DNA of 64,000 nt, from assembly GCF_001729485.1 (NCBI RefSeq), contig NZ_CP017157.1, positions 372,001 through 436,000 of the forward strand, given 5' to 3'. A program made the translations under genes and the position numbers. Under the pieces are notes generated by a model. The model made no database searches. It was not told the origin of the DNA and saw only the letters and a list, made by a program, of their open reading frames with translations. How positions within the stretch are numbered: the first letter of the stretch is position 1; each line of letters opens with the position of its first letter. This document shows positions 32,950 to 41,901 of this stretch, in pieces. The stretch is from Streptomyces lydicus. GTDB taxonomy: Bacteria; Actinomycetota; Actinomycetes; Streptomycetales; Streptomycetaceae.

Positions 32950-34017
32950 TCAGGGCCTGAGCCGCGGGCCGGGGTGCCGGTCGGCGGTCCCGGCCCGCGG
33001 CCCGGCGGTGTACGTGCGGTCCGGGCGGTCCTCGGGGGCCGGGCCGCGCAGCACCTTGCCGATCGCCTCCAGGCTCGCCTCCCGCATGCCCCTGACGTAG
33101 CCCTTGGCGTTGTGGCCGCCGCCCTGGATGACGTGCAGGGAGGCCGTGACGGGCCCCTTGGCGTAGCAGCGGATGAAGCGCTCCAGGCCGGCCCGGCCGC
33201 GTTCCTCCGTCCCTATCTGGAACTGGAGGTGCACGGGCGGGGCGCCGGCGCGGGCGGACAGTCGCGCGGCGAGGCGCTCGGGGTCGTTCGCGCGCCTCTC
33301 CCGCTCGTGGCCCCGCCAGAGGGGCGAGTCCGGCCGGAGGTCCGGCCCGCTGGCGATCACCGCCCGGAAGCGGTCCGGGTACTGCAGCACCGTCTTGAGG
33401 CCGACGAAACCGCCGGACGAGGACCCCATGAGGGCCCAGCCGTCGCGGCTGGCGAACGTCCGGAAGGTGGCTCTGACCAGGTCGGGGACGTCGTCGGACA
33501 GCCAGGTGCCGATCTTCGGGTGGCCCGGTATGTCGCTGCCGTCGTAGTAGTGGCGCGGGTCGGGGTTGAGCTGCGGCATGACGAGGACGAACGGCTTGCT
33601 GCGGCCCAGCGCGGCCAGGTCGGTGACGGCCTGTTGCAGCCCGAGGCGGGGGCGGTTCCAGTAGTTCGAGGGGTAGCCGCGGCCGCCGGGCAGCGCGATC
33701 AGCACCGGGAACGCGCTGTCCCGGTAGCGCTCCTGGTAGTACTCCGGCGGCGCCCAGGCCCACACCTTGCCGGTGAAGCCGGACTTCTTCCCGTGGAGCG
33801 TGGTGACGCCGATCCTGGTGCCGTCGGCGAGGGTGCTCGCCATACGGAACGGGGCCTGCGGGTGGCCCGCGAGCGGCCGGCCGAAAGCCATCGGCCGCCC
33901 GGTGTCGGGGAAGACGTTCCCGTATTTGACGACGGGGAAGAGGGCGAGCCCCAGGGCCGCGAGGACCGCGCCGAGGAGGCGGGCCCGTCTCCTTCGCTCG
34001 GGGTGGGACACGGGCAC
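32950..34017 (-). CDS. Membrane-anchored esterase (alpha/beta hydrolase, esterase D-like)
   Basis: A 355-residue protein with an N-terminal anchor (RARLLGAVLAALGLALFPVV) and an extracellular alpha/beta hydrolase domain. Features are LIALPGGRGYPSNYWN (oxyanion region), the nucleophile elbow MGSSSGGFVGLKT, and the catalytic His in IQGGGHNAKGY. This resembles the esterase D / mycolyltransferase-like family. The start at 34017 is preceded by GGAGAG. It converges with mqnA, with 10 bases between the stops. Substrate unknown. Confidence 0.85.
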   Translation of the reverse strand: MPVSHPERRRRARLLGAVLAALGLALFPVVKYGNVFPDTGRPMAFGRPLAGHPQAPFRMASTLADGTRIGVTTLHGKKSGFTGKVWAWAPPEYYQERYRDSAFPVLIALPGGRGYPSNYWNRPRLGLQQAVTDLAALGRSKPFVLVMPQLNPDPRHYYDGSDIPGHPKIGTWLSDDVPDLVRATFRTFASRDGWALMGSSSGGFVGLKTVLQYPDRFRAVIASGPDLRPDSPLWRGHERERRANDPERLAARLSARAGAPPVHLQFQIGTEERGRAGLERFIRCYAKGPVTASLHVIQGGGHNAKGYVRGMREASLEAIGKVLRGPAPEDRPDRTYTAGPRAGTADRHPGPRLRP

Positions 34018-34163
34018 GGGTTCTCTCCGGTTCTCTCCGGGCGGGTCCTGGGGGCGGGATGGTCGGTTACCTCCTGTTTGAGGGGAAAGGCAGCTGACGG
34101 GTTCAGGGAGCCCGGCATGACATGGGTCATAAGCTGGGCGCGGGGTATCGAGGGGGAGGCGCC

Positions 34164-35891
34164 ATGGAGCCGCTGGCAGCGGACGACCCACGGGTTCTGG
34201 GCGGGTACCGGCTGCTCGGCCGGCTCGGCGCGGGCGGGATGGGCCGGGTCTTCCTCGGGCGCAGCGCCGGTGGCCGCACGGTCGCCGTCAAGGCCGTCCA
34301 CGCGCACTTCGCCGTCGACGACCAGTTCCGGGCCCGCTTCCGGCGGGAGATCGAGGCGGCCCGCAAGGTGGGCGGCGCCTGGACCGCGCCCGTACTGGAC
34401 GCCGATCCGGACGCCGCTGTTCCGTGGGTCGCCACCGGCTACGTCGCCGGACCCTCGCTCGCCCAGGCCGTCACCGACGCCGAGCCGCTGACCGAACACT
34501 CCGTCAGGACCCTCGGTGCGGGACTGGCCGAGGCGCTGGCGGCGGTGCACGCGCTCGGGCTGGTGCACCGGGACGTCAAGCCGTCCAACGTGCTGCTGAC
34601 CCTCGACGGGCCACTGCTGATCGACTTCGGGATCGCCCGGGCCACGGACGGCACCGCGTCGCTCACCTCCACCGGGGTGTCGGTGGGCTCACCCGGCTAC
34701 ATGGCGCCCGAGCAGATCCTCGGCAAGGGCGCCGCGGGCGCCGCCGACGTGTTCTCGCTCGGCGCGGTGCTGGCCTTCGCGGCGACCGGCAGCAGCCCGT
34801 TCCGCGGCGACTCGTCCGCCGCCCTGCTCTACAAGGTCGTCCACGAGGAACCCGAACTCGGCACCCGGCTCACCGGCGGGCTGCGGGAGTTGGTGACCGC
34901 CTGCCTCGCCAAGGACCCCGCGCACCGCCCGGCGCCGGCCGAGCTGGCGGCCCGCCTCGCGGGGGACGGCGGCGCGGCCGGCCTGGTACGGGCCGGCTGG
35001 CTGCCCGGCCCCCTCGTGGAACGCGTCACCCGTCAGGCGGTGGAGCTGCTGAACCTCGACGCGGCGGGCGGGGCAGGGGAGTTCGGGCCGCCGGACCCTT
35101 CGTACGGGGCGGGCCGCGGTGCGGGGGCCGGTGGTGAAGCGGCCTCGGGGCTGGTGCCGTTCGACGCCCCGGCGCAGGTCCACTCGGCGGAGGGGGCGGT
35201 GCCGCCGGGTGCCCCCTGGCCCGTCGCCGGAACGACCGGTGCCGGCCACCCGCCCACCGCCGCCCGTGTCGCCGATCTGCCCACCGGGGCGCCCCCGCTG
35301 ACCGCCCCGAAGGAGCGGCGGATCGCGCTGTCCGGTGCCGCCGGGGGCGCGGCCCGCCCACGGCGGGTGAGCTGCACGCTGGTGCTCTCGGTGGCCGGTG
35401 CGCTGGCCGCCGCGACGACCGCGGCGTTCGTCTTCCAGCTGCTGCCGGGGCTGGGCGGCAGCGCCTCCCGGGACCAGGCGGGCGCCGAGCCGCCGGGCGA
35501 CCGTACGCCGTCGGCCCGGCCCTCCGTCCCCGGCGGCCGGCCCGTCGTCCGCAAGCCCTTCCTCGGCACCTGGACGGGCAGCGTCACCACCTCGCACGGC
35601 ATCCCCAACGGCACGATGACCAGCACCATCACGGCCGGCGGCAAGGGCGACTACGTCATCCGCACCACCTACGACGCGGTGCTGGTGCGCTGCGAGGCGA
35701 AGGCGAAGCTGGAGTCGGCCACCGCGCGTCGCCTGGTGCTCGTCGAGCGGCCGGACGGCCGGCAGGGGCCCGGCTGCACCGGCAACACCTCCCGCGTGAC
35801 GTACACGCTCACCAAGGACGGCGGCTCGCTCGCGTTCGCCTCCGCAGACCCCGCGGGCGGCGCGCCGAAGGCCACCCTCACGAAGCGCTGA
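34164..35891 (+). CDS. Membrane Ser/Thr protein kinase (PknB-like)
   Basis: A 575-residue Hanks-type kinase. Gly-rich loop GRLGAGGMGRVFLGR (19-33), catalytic Lys43, Glu62, HRDVKPSN (135-142), DFG (154-156) and the APEQ segment are all present, so it should be active. A Pro/Gly-rich linker (about 300-385) leads to one membrane segment (LVLSVAGALAAATTAAFVF, about 390-415). A ~110-residue extracellular domain (FLGTWTGSVTTSHGIPNGTM ... GPGCTGNTSRVTYTL) has two cysteines and a lipocalin-like strand pattern that may sense a ligand. There are no PASTA repeats. The ATG at 34164 has GGGGGAGG upstream. Confidence 0.93.
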   Translation: MEPLAADDPRVLGGYRLLGRLGAGGMGRVFLGRSAGGRTVAVKAVHAHFAVDDQFRARFRREIEAARKVGGAWTAPVLDADPDAAVPWVATGYVAGPSLAQAVTDAEPLTEHSVRTLGAGLAEALAAVHALGLVHRDVKPSNVLLTLDGPLLIDFGIARATDGTASLTSTGVSVGSPGYMAPEQILGKGAAGAADVFSLGAVLAFAATGSSPFRGDSSAALLYKVVHEEPELGTRLTGGLRELVTACLAKDPAHRPAPAELAARLAGDGGAAGLVRAGWLPGPLVERVTRQAVELLNLDAAGGAGEFGPPDPSYGAGRGAGAGGEAASGLVPFDAPAQVHSAEGAVPPGAPWPVAGTTGAGHPPTAARVADLPTGAPPLTAPKERRIALSGAAGGAARPRRVSCTLVLSVAGALAAATTAAFVFQLLPGLGGSASRDQAGAEPPGDRTPSARPSVPGGRPVVRKPFLGTWTGSVTTSHGIPNGTMTSTITAGGKGDYVIRTTYDAVLVRCEAKAKLESATARRLVLVERPDGRQGPGCTGNTSRVTYTLTKDGGSLAFASADPAGGAPKATLTKR

Positions 35892-35967
35892 GCGGGCTCC
35901 GGGGCCGCCCGCGTCAGCGCTCCGCCGGCCCGGCCCGGCCGCCAGCGAGGCTGTCGGAGGGCTGACG

Positions 35968-35982
35968 TAGGCTGGTTCAGTC
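35968..35982 (+). promoter_or_regulatory. Candidate promoter of mqnC
   Basis: TAGGCT at 35968-35973 predicts a start near 35980-35983, giving either a leaderless GTG/ATG at 35983/35986 or a 30-base leader for the GTG at 36013. Confidence 0.45.
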
Positions 35983-36012
35983 GTGATGCCCGCCTGCGAA
36001 AGGGACGCCCCG

Positions 36013-37212
36013 GTGACCGAGAACGCCGACCTCCAGTCCGTACTCGACCGCGCCGCGCAGGGCGGTCGCATCACGCCGGAGGAGGCGCTCGACCTGTACC
36101 GCTCCGCGCCGCTGCACGCGCTGGGCAAGGCCGCCGACGCCGTACGCCGCCGCCGGTACGCCGGTACCGAGCACATCGCGACGTACATCATCGAGCGCAA
36201 CATCAACTACACCAACGTGTGCGTGACGGCCTGCAAGTTCTGCGCCTTCTACGCCGCGCCCAAGGACACCGCCAAGGGCTGGACCCGCGACCTCGACGAC
36301 ATCCTGCGCCGCTGCGCGGAGACCGTCGAACTGGGCGGCACGCAGATCATGTTCCAGGGCGGCCACCACCCGGACTACGGCGTCGAGTACTACGAGAAGC
36401 ACTTCTCGGCCATCAAGAAGGCGTTCCCGCAGCTGGTCATCCACTCCCTCGGCGCGTCCGAGATCGAGCACATGGCCCGGATCTCCGGGGTGTCGGTGGA
36501 GGAGGCGATCCAGCGGATCCACGCCGCCGGCCTCGACTCCTTCGCGGGCGCGGGTGCCGAACTCCTCCCGGCCCGCCCCCGCAAGGCCATCGCGCCGCTG
36601 AAGGAGTCCGGCGAGCGCTGGCTGGAAATCATGGAGGCGGCCCACCGGCTGGGCGTCGAATCCACCTCCACGATGCTGATGGGCACGGGCGAGACCAACG
36701 CCGAGCGGATCGAGCACCTGCGGATGATCCGTGACGTGCAGGACCGGACGGGCGGCTTCCGCGCGTTCATCCCGTACACCTACCAGCCGGAGAACAACCA
36801 CCTGAAGGGCCAAACGCAGGCCACGCTCTTCGAGTACCTCCGCATGATCGCCATCGCGCGGATCTTCCTCGACAACGTCGCCCACATCCAGGGCTCCTGG
36901 CTGACCACCGGCAAGGAGATCGGCCAGCTGTCGCTGCACTACGGCGCGGACGACCTCGGCTCGATCATGCTGGAGGAGAACGTGGTCTCCTCGGCCGGCG
37001 CCAGGCACCGCTCCAACCGCATGGAGATCATCGACCTGATCCGCAAGGCGGGCCGGGTCCCGGCGCAGCGCGCGACGACGTACGAGCACCTGGTCGTGCA
37101 CGACGACCCGGCCAACGACCCGGTCGACGACAAGGTCGTCTCGCACTTCTCCTCGACCGCCATCGAGGGCGGCACCGCCCACCCGGAGCTGAAGCTCGTC
37201 GAGGCCAAGTAG
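36013..37212 (+). CDS. mqnC: Cyclic dehypoxanthinyl futalosine synthase MqnC (radical SAM)
   Basis: A 399-residue radical SAM enzyme that cyclises dehypoxanthinyl futalosine. The cluster motif is CVTACKFC (Cys70, Cys74, Cys77). MqnC-type blocks are IMFQGGHHPDYGVEYYE, SFAGAGAELLPARPRK and IPYTYQPENNHLKGQ. The GTG at 36013 with AAAGGGA upstream gives the usual VTENADLQ N-terminus; an ATG at 35986 would add nine residues. The HUTI-composite gene follows after seven bases in the same operon. Confidence 0.95.
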   Translation: MTENADLQSVLDRAAQGGRITPEEALDLYRSAPLHALGKAADAVRRRRYAGTEHIATYIIERNINYTNVCVTACKFCAFYAAPKDTAKGWTRDLDDILRRCAETVELGGTQIMFQGGHHPDYGVEYYEKHFSAIKKAFPQLVIHSLGASEIEHMARISGVSVEEAIQRIHAAGLDSFAGAGAELLPARPRKAIAPLKESGERWLEIMEAAHRLGVESTSTMLMGTGETNAERIEHLRMIRDVQDRTGGFRAFIPYTYQPENNHLKGQTQATLFEYLRMIAIARIFLDNVAHIQGSWLTTGKEIGQLSLHYGADDLGSIMLEENVVSSAGARHRSNRMEIIDLIRKAGRVPAQRATTYEHLVVHDDPANDPVDDKVVSHFSSTAIEGGTAHPELKLVEAK

Positions 37213-37219
37213 GCGCCGG

Positions 37220-37819
37220 GTGCTGACACTTCACCGCGTGCGGGGGGTCCGGGTGGCGCCGGACGGCCCGTCGGTCCCCGGGCACGCGGTCGTCGTCGAC
37301 GGCACCCGCCTCGCCGCCATCGGCCCGTACGAGGAGCTGGCGGCGGCGTACGGCGTGACGGCCGCCGCCGAGCCGGGAGCTCCGGGCGGCCGGGCCCGGG
37401 TCCGTGAGTGGGACGGCATCGTCACCCCCGGCCGGCACGAACCCGACGGCGCGGCGCTGCTGGAGGCCGCCTACCACCCCGACCCGCGCGAGGCCGGCGC
37501 ACTGGGCAGCGAGCCGCTCACCGGCGCGGCGCTCGCCGCCCTCGGGGACAGTGAGGCGGGCATGCCCGAGTCCCGCTGGGGCGCCAGCGCCCGCCGCGGA
37601 CTGCAGCGTCTGCTGGCGGCCGGCACGACCTCACTGACCGGCCCGTTCACCCGTCCCGCGGTCCGTACGGCCGTCCAGCGCTCCGGCCTCCCGGAACGGC
37701 CCGGCCCGGACCCGCGGCCGCTGACCGTCGGCGGCCCGGCCACCTTCGCGATCGTCGCCGACGACGGCACCGCCCTGGCCACCGTCGTGGCCGGCCGCCT
37801 CGTCCACCGCCGCCACTGA
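37220..37819 (+). CDS. Imidazolonepropionase-like composite-domain protein
   Basis: A 199-residue protein whose N-terminal part ([20 protein letters not shown], then [11 protein letters not shown]) and C-terminal part ([20 protein letters not shown], then RLVHRRH) match the small beta 'composite' domain that frames amidohydrolases. The centre (residues 80-160) is too short for a TIM barrel and lacks the HxH metal motif. It is therefore not expected to be a hydrolase by itself. It lies seven bases after mqnC, which suggests a role in menaquinone synthesis, perhaps as a non-catalytic partner or a relic of an aminofutalosine deaminase-like enzyme. Confidence 0.75.
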   Translation: MLTLHRVRGVRVAPDGPSVPGHAVVVDGTRLAAIGPYEELAAAYGVTAAAEPGAPGGRARVREWDGIVTPGRHEPDGAALLEAAYHPDPREAGALGSEPLTGAALAALGDSEAGMPESRWGASARRGLQRLLAAGTTSLTGPFTRPAVRTAVQRSGLPERPGPDPRPLTVGGPATFAIVADDGTALATVVAGRLVHRRH

Positions 37820-37881
37820 CCCCCGGACCACCGGGCGGCGGGTCGGCGCATGCCCGGTGCGGGCGCCGGCCGCCCACGGTG

Positions 37882-37893
37882 GACAATGGCCGG
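37882..37893 (+). promoter_or_regulatory. Candidate leaderless promoter of menG
   Basis: GACAAT at 37882-37887 is six bases before the GTG at 37894; no SD is visible. Confidence 0.4.
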
Positions 37894-38595
37894 GTGACCC
37901 GAGCATCCCTGGACAAGCAGCCGCACGAAGTCGCCGCGATGTTCGACGACGTGGCGGCGCGGTACGACCTCACCAACGACGTGCTCTCCCTGGGGCAGGC
38001 GCGGTTGTGGCGCAAGGAGGTGGACCGCGCGGTGGCCGCGCGGCCCGCCGAGCGGGTGCTCGACCTCGCGGCCGGCACCGGCACCTCCTCCCTGCCGTTC
38101 GCCCGCACCGGTGCGTACGTCGTGCCGTGCGACTTCTCCGTCGGCATGCTGCGGGAGGGCAAGAAGCGGCACCCGTGGCTGCCGTTCACCGCGGGGGACG
38201 GGACCCGGCTGCCGTTCGCGGACGGGGTCTTCGACGCCGTCACCATCTCGTTCGGGCTGCGCAACATCCAGGACACCGACGCGGCGCTGGCCGAGCTCCA
38301 CCGGGTCACCAAGCCCGGCGGCCGGGTCGTGATCTGCGAGTTCAGCGAGCCGACCTGGGCGCCCTTCCGGACCGTGTACACCGAGTACCTGATGCGCGCG
38401 CTGCCGCCGGTCGCCCGCGCGGTGAGCAGCAACCCGGACGCGTACGTCTACCTCGCGGAGTCCATCCGCACCTGGCCCAACCAGCCCGAGCTCGCCGCCC
38501 GGATGCAGACCGCGGGCTGGCGCAAGGTCGCCTGGCGCAACCTCACCGGTGGGATCGTGGCGCTGCACCGGGGGACGAAGCCGCTCGGGGAGTGA
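37894..38595 (+). CDS. menG: Demethylmenaquinone methyltransferase (MenG/UbiE)
   Basis: A 233-residue SAM-dependent methyltransferase that adds the ring methyl in the last menaquinone step. Family features are [20 protein letters not shown], the SAM motif [16 protein letters not shown], and the [20 protein letters not shown] block. The GTG at 37894 gives a [10 protein letters not shown] start and is probably leaderless. It is followed 1.8 kb later by a menJ-like reductase, as in mycobacteria. Confidence 0.94.
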   Translation: MTRASLDKQPHEVAAMFDDVAARYDLTNDVLSLGQARLWRKEVDRAVAARPAERVLDLAAGTGTSSLPFARTGAYVVPCDFSVGMLREGKKRHPWLPFTAGDGTRLPFADGVFDAVTISFGLRNIQDTDAALAELHRVTKPGGRVVICEFSEPTWAPFRTVYTEYLMRALPPVARAVSSNPDAYVYLAESIRTWPNQPELAARMQTAGWRKVAWRNLTGGIVALHRGTKPLGE

Positions 38596-38754
38596 ACGGC
38601 GGCGCCGTCGGGGGACGGCGCCGGTGGCGGACGCCCGGGTTGAGAAGGAGCAGCGGGGGCCGGCCGGCGGGAACCGTGTGTGCAGCAGTGGTGTCTGTAC
38701 GTACATTCAGCCGCGGCAGCCGTTCGCTCTGCCCTTGACCCTCCGGAGTCCGTC

Positions 38755-39711
38755 TTGCCGTCGTTCTGCCCGGACTGTGGTTCCTCCGCGCCGCCCGAGG
38801 CGCGTTTCTGCATGGGGTGCGGGCGGCTGCGGCAGGCTGCCGGCGCGGCCACGCCGGCCGTCCCGGCGACCCCCACCGCCCCGGATCTCCCGGCGCTGGT
38901 CCCGGACGTCACACCGGCCGCCCCGTCCGGCTCGGCCCGGCCCTCGCGCCGGGTGCTGAAGTGGGTGGCGATCGGGCTGGCCGCCTTCCTGGCCGGCGGA
39001 GTCGCCACCGCCGCCGCGCTGTACGTCGGGGACCGCGGCGGCAGCGGTCACCGCGCCGACCGGGCCGGCACACCGTCCGGGGCCACCACCCGGGCGCCCG
39101 GCCCCGGCCCGTCAGCGGACGCGTCCCCCACGGCCACCACGACCGGGAACCCGACCGGCTCCCCGACCGGGAACCCGACCGGCTCCCCGACCGGGAACCC
39201 GACGGGCGCCCCGGTCGGGGAGCCGAGTGGCGGCCCGACCGGTGGCCCGGCCGCCGCCCTGCCCGCCGGCTTCGTCCGGAGGTACGACCCCAACGGCTTC
39301 TCGCTCGCCGTGCGGAGCGACTGGCAGCGCTCGCCGAAGGGCACCCAGACCGACTACCGGGCGCCGGTCGGCGAGCAGTACCTGCGCGTCGGCGTCATCG
39401 CCGCCGCGCCGCAGTCGTCGTACGAGAACTTCCTCGGCATGGAGCGGGGCGCCAGGAAGCGGGTCGACTACCAGCGGGTGGAGATGCGGAAGAACACCTT
39501 CCAGGACCGCCCGGGGGCCCGCTGGGAGTTCACCTACGTCAATGACGCGGGGGACACCGTGCACGCTGTCGACCAGGCGTACGTCGCCGCCGACGGCACC
39601 GAGTACAGCATCTATTACGAGTGCCCGGAGGCGCTGTACGCCCCGGCCGCCGACCAGGTCTTCAGCACGGCGCTGGCCACCTGGTCGGTGAGCGCCACGG
39701 ACGTGGACTGA
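38755..39711 (+). CDS. Membrane protein with zinc ribbon and extracellular domain
   Basis: A 318-residue protein. An N-terminal zinc ribbon (FCPDCGSSAPPEARFCMGCG) is followed by a Pro/Ala linker, one membrane segment (WVAIGLAAFLAGGVATAAAL, about 63-84), a Thr/Pro/Gly-rich spacer with tandem repeats, and an extracellular domain of about 150 residues (NGFSLAVRSDWQRSPKGTQT onward). The TTG at 38755 is chosen for GGAG six bases upstream; longer forms are open. The layout, a cytoplasmic ribbon with an outside alpha/beta domain, is common among Streptomyces membrane proteins near kinases. Function unknown. Confidence 0.75.
   Translation: MPSFCPDCGSSAPPEARFCMGCGRLRQAAGAATPAVPATPTAPDLPALVPDVTPAAPSGSARPSRRVLKWVAIGLAAFLAGGVATAAALYVGDRGGSGHRADRAGTPSGATTRAPGPGPSADASPTATTTGNPTGSPTGNPTGSPTGNPTGAPVGEPSGGPTGGPAAALPAGFVRRYDPNGFSLAVRSDWQRSPKGTQTDYRAPVGEQYLRVGVIAAAPQSSYENFLGMERGARKRVDYQRVEMRKNTFQDRPGARWEFTYVNDAGDTVHAVDQAYVAADGTEYSIYYECPEALYAPAADQVFSTALATWSVSATDVD
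39145..39216 (+). repeat. 24-bp tandem repeat in the zinc-ribbon gene
   Basis: Three 24-bp units (39145-39168, 39169-39192, 39193-39216; the last degenerate) encode (GNPTGSPT)n in the extracellular stalk. The copy number is likely to vary between strains. Confidence 0.85.
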
Positions 39712-39735
39712 CCGGGTACGGCACGGGCGGCCCGC

Positions 39736-40278
39736 TCACAGCTCCAGCCGGTGGCAGCAGGCCGTCCGGTTCTCCCCCGGGGGGATCACCGTCTCGGCCG
39801 GCCGCATGCCCAGACGCCGGGTCACCGCGATCGACCGCTCGTTGCGGGTGTCCACCACCGCGACGACGTGGCGGACGCCGGCCGCCCGTACGGCCGCGAG
39901 TGCCGCCTCCGCCGCGGCGGTGGCGTACCCGCGGCCCCAGTACGCCCGGCCCAGCCGCCAGCCGATCTCGATCTCGCCGGCCGGGCCCCAGTCGCGCGGC
40001 CACGGCTGGGCGCCGGTGAAGCCGATGACCGCGCCGTCCGCCGGGTCCAGCAGGGTGTACAGGCAGAAGCCCAGCTCCGCGTGGTGCCGGCGCTGGCGTG
40101 CGGTGAGCTCCTCGTAGACCGAGAGTTCGGCGGGGGAGCCGCCGTGGTACTCCATCACCTCGGGGTCGTTGAAGACCCGGTGCCAGTTCAGGGCGTCCTC
40201 GTCGGTGGGGACCCGCAGTTCGACGGCGGGCGGCACGGGGGATGCGGGGGGCGCGGTGGCGGGCTTCGCGGTCTTCAT
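39736..40278 (-). CDS. GNAT-family N-acetyltransferase (RimJ/RimL-like)
   Basis: A 180-residue GNAT protein of the RimJ/L type: LRVPTDEDALNWHRVFNDPE, IGWRLGRAYWGRGYATAAAE (acetyl-CoA loop) and VVAVVDTRNERSIAVTRRLG. The C-terminal HRLEL is also typical. Its start at 40278 faces the divergent menJ-like gene. Substrate unknown. Confidence 0.9.
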   Translation of the reverse strand: MKTAKPATAPPASPVPPAVELRVPTDEDALNWHRVFNDPEVMEYHGGSPAELSVYEELTARQRRHHAELGFCLYTLLDPADGAVIGFTGAQPWPRDWGPAGEIEIGWRLGRAYWGRGYATAAAEAALAAVRAAGVRHVVAVVDTRNERSIAVTRRLGMRPAETVIPPGENRTACCHRLEL

Positions 40279-40383
40279 GGGACAACCCTTCAGGTTCTGA
40301 TCACCAAGGCCCCCATAGACTGCACATGCCCGGTGCCGGTCGGCACCCAGATATCCAGATATCGACTTCCGGGAGACCACGCC

Positions 40384-41745
40384 GTGACCGAGTCCGCGCC
40401 TGCGTCCGAGTCCGCATCCGTGTCCGAGCCCGCGTCGGTGACCGGCTCGCGGGCCGGTTCCGGGAGCACCGCCTCCTCGGAGCGCACCGCGGACGTGATC
40501 GTCGTCGGTGCCGGGCCGGCCGGCTCGGCCACCGCCTACCACCTCGCCAAGTCCGGCCTGGACGTCCTCCTTCTGGAGAAGACCGCGTTTCCGCGCGAGA
40601 AGGTCTGCGGCGACGGCCTGACGCCGCGCGCGACCAAGCAGCTGGTCGCGATGGGCATCGACATCTCCGAGGAAGCCGGCTGGCTGCGCAACAAGGGCCT
40701 GCGGATCATCGGCGGCGGCTCCCGGCTCCAGCTGGATTGGCCGGAACTGGCCTCGTTCCCGGACTACGGCCTGGTGCGCAAGCGTGACGACTTCGACGAG
40801 CAGCTGGCCCGGCAGGCGCAGAAGGCCGGGGCGCGGCTGTACGAGCGCTGCAACGTGGGCGCGCCCGTCATCGACGAGCTGACCGGCCGGATCACCGGTG
40901 TGCACGCCAAGCTCGGCGAGGAGAAGACCCCGGTCACCTTCCACGCCCCGCTCGTCGTCGCCGCGGACGGCAACTCCACCCGGCTGTCGCTGGCGATGGG
41001 GCTGCACCGCCGCGAGGACCGGCCCATGGGCGTCGCGGTCCGTACGTACTTCACCTCGCCCCGGCACGACGACGACTACCTGGAGTCCTGGCTGGAGTTG
41101 TGGGACCGGCGCGGCGCCCAGGACCGGCTGCTGCCGGGCTACGGCTGGATCTTCGGCATGGGCGACGGCACGAGCAACGTCGGCCTCGGCATCCTCAACT
41201 CCAGCTCCGCGTTCCGGGAACTGGACTGGCGCGAGATCCTCAAGGCGTGGTGCGCGTCCATGCCGGAGGACTGGGGCTACACGCCGGAGAACATGACCGG
41301 ACCGATCCGCGGTGCCGCGCTGCCGATGGCCTTCAACCGCCAGCCGCACTACACCAGGGGCCTGCTGCTGGTGGGTGACGCGGGCGGCCTGGTCAACCCG
41401 TTCAACGGTGAGGGCATCGCCTACGCGATGGAGTCCGGCGCGATCGCCGCCGAGGTCATCGTGCAGGCGCACGCCCGCGCCACGTACGCCCAGCGCGAGC
41501 TGGCCCTGCAGCGCTACCCGAAGATCCTCAAGGACACCTACGGGGGCTACTACTCGCTGGGCCGCGCCTTCGTGAAGCTGATCGGCAACCCCAAGGTCAT
41601 GCAGATCGCCACCCAGCGCGGTCTGACCCACCCGCTGCTGATGCGCTTCACCCTCAAGATGCTCGCCAACCTCACCGACCCCACGGGCGGCGACGCGATG
41701 GACCGGATCATCAACGGGCTGAGCAAGGTGGCCCCGCGCTCGTGA
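40384..41745 (+). CDS. Geranylgeranyl-reductase-family flavoprotein (MenJ-like)
   Basis: A 453-residue FAD enzyme. The dinucleotide motif is ADVIVVGAGPAGSATAYHLA (36-55); FPREKVCGDGLTPRAT and LLLVGDAGGLVNPFNGEGIA are family signatures. In mycobacteria the homologous MenJ saturates one isoprene unit of menaquinone, and its gene lies close to menG; the same neighbourhood here suggests side-chain reduction of menaquinone, consistent with the partly saturated MK-9 of Streptomyces. The first 34 residues are a Ser/Ala-rich leader. The GTG has GGGAG upstream. The symbol is withheld because the substrate is inferred. Confidence 0.88.
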   Translation: MTESAPASESASVSEPASVTGSRAGSGSTASSERTADVIVVGAGPAGSATAYHLAKSGLDVLLLEKTAFPREKVCGDGLTPRATKQLVAMGIDISEEAGWLRNKGLRIIGGGSRLQLDWPELASFPDYGLVRKRDDFDEQLARQAQKAGARLYERCNVGAPVIDELTGRITGVHAKLGEEKTPVTFHAPLVVAADGNSTRLSLAMGLHRREDRPMGVAVRTYFTSPRHDDDYLESWLELWDRRGAQDRLLPGYGWIFGMGDGTSNVGLGILNSSSAFRELDWREILKAWCASMPEDWGYTPENMTGPIRGAALPMAFNRQPHYTRGLLLVGDAGGLVNPFNGEGIAYAMESGAIAAEVIVQAHARATYAQRELALQRYPKILKDTYGGYYSLGRAFVKLIGNPKVMQIATQRGLTHPLLMRFTLKMLANLTDPTGGDAMDRIINGLSKVAPRS

Positions 41746-41753
41746 CGCCCCGG

Positions 41754-41787
41754 CCGGCGCCGGCGGGGGGACCCGCGCCGGCGCCGG
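41754..41787 (+). terminator. Terminator after the menJ-like gene
   Basis: The arms CCGGCGCCGGCG (41754-41765) and its complement (41776-41787) form a strong GC stem. A run of six A lies further downstream at 41817. Confidence 0.6.
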
Positions 41788-41901
41788 TCCCGGCAGCGGG
41801 CCGCCGGCCGCCGGCCGAAAAAACCTCGCCCCGTCCCGTCACACTCTCCGGCCGGGATCCGTCAGTGCGGTAACGACGAGATCCTGATGAGGAGAGCAGT
41901 G

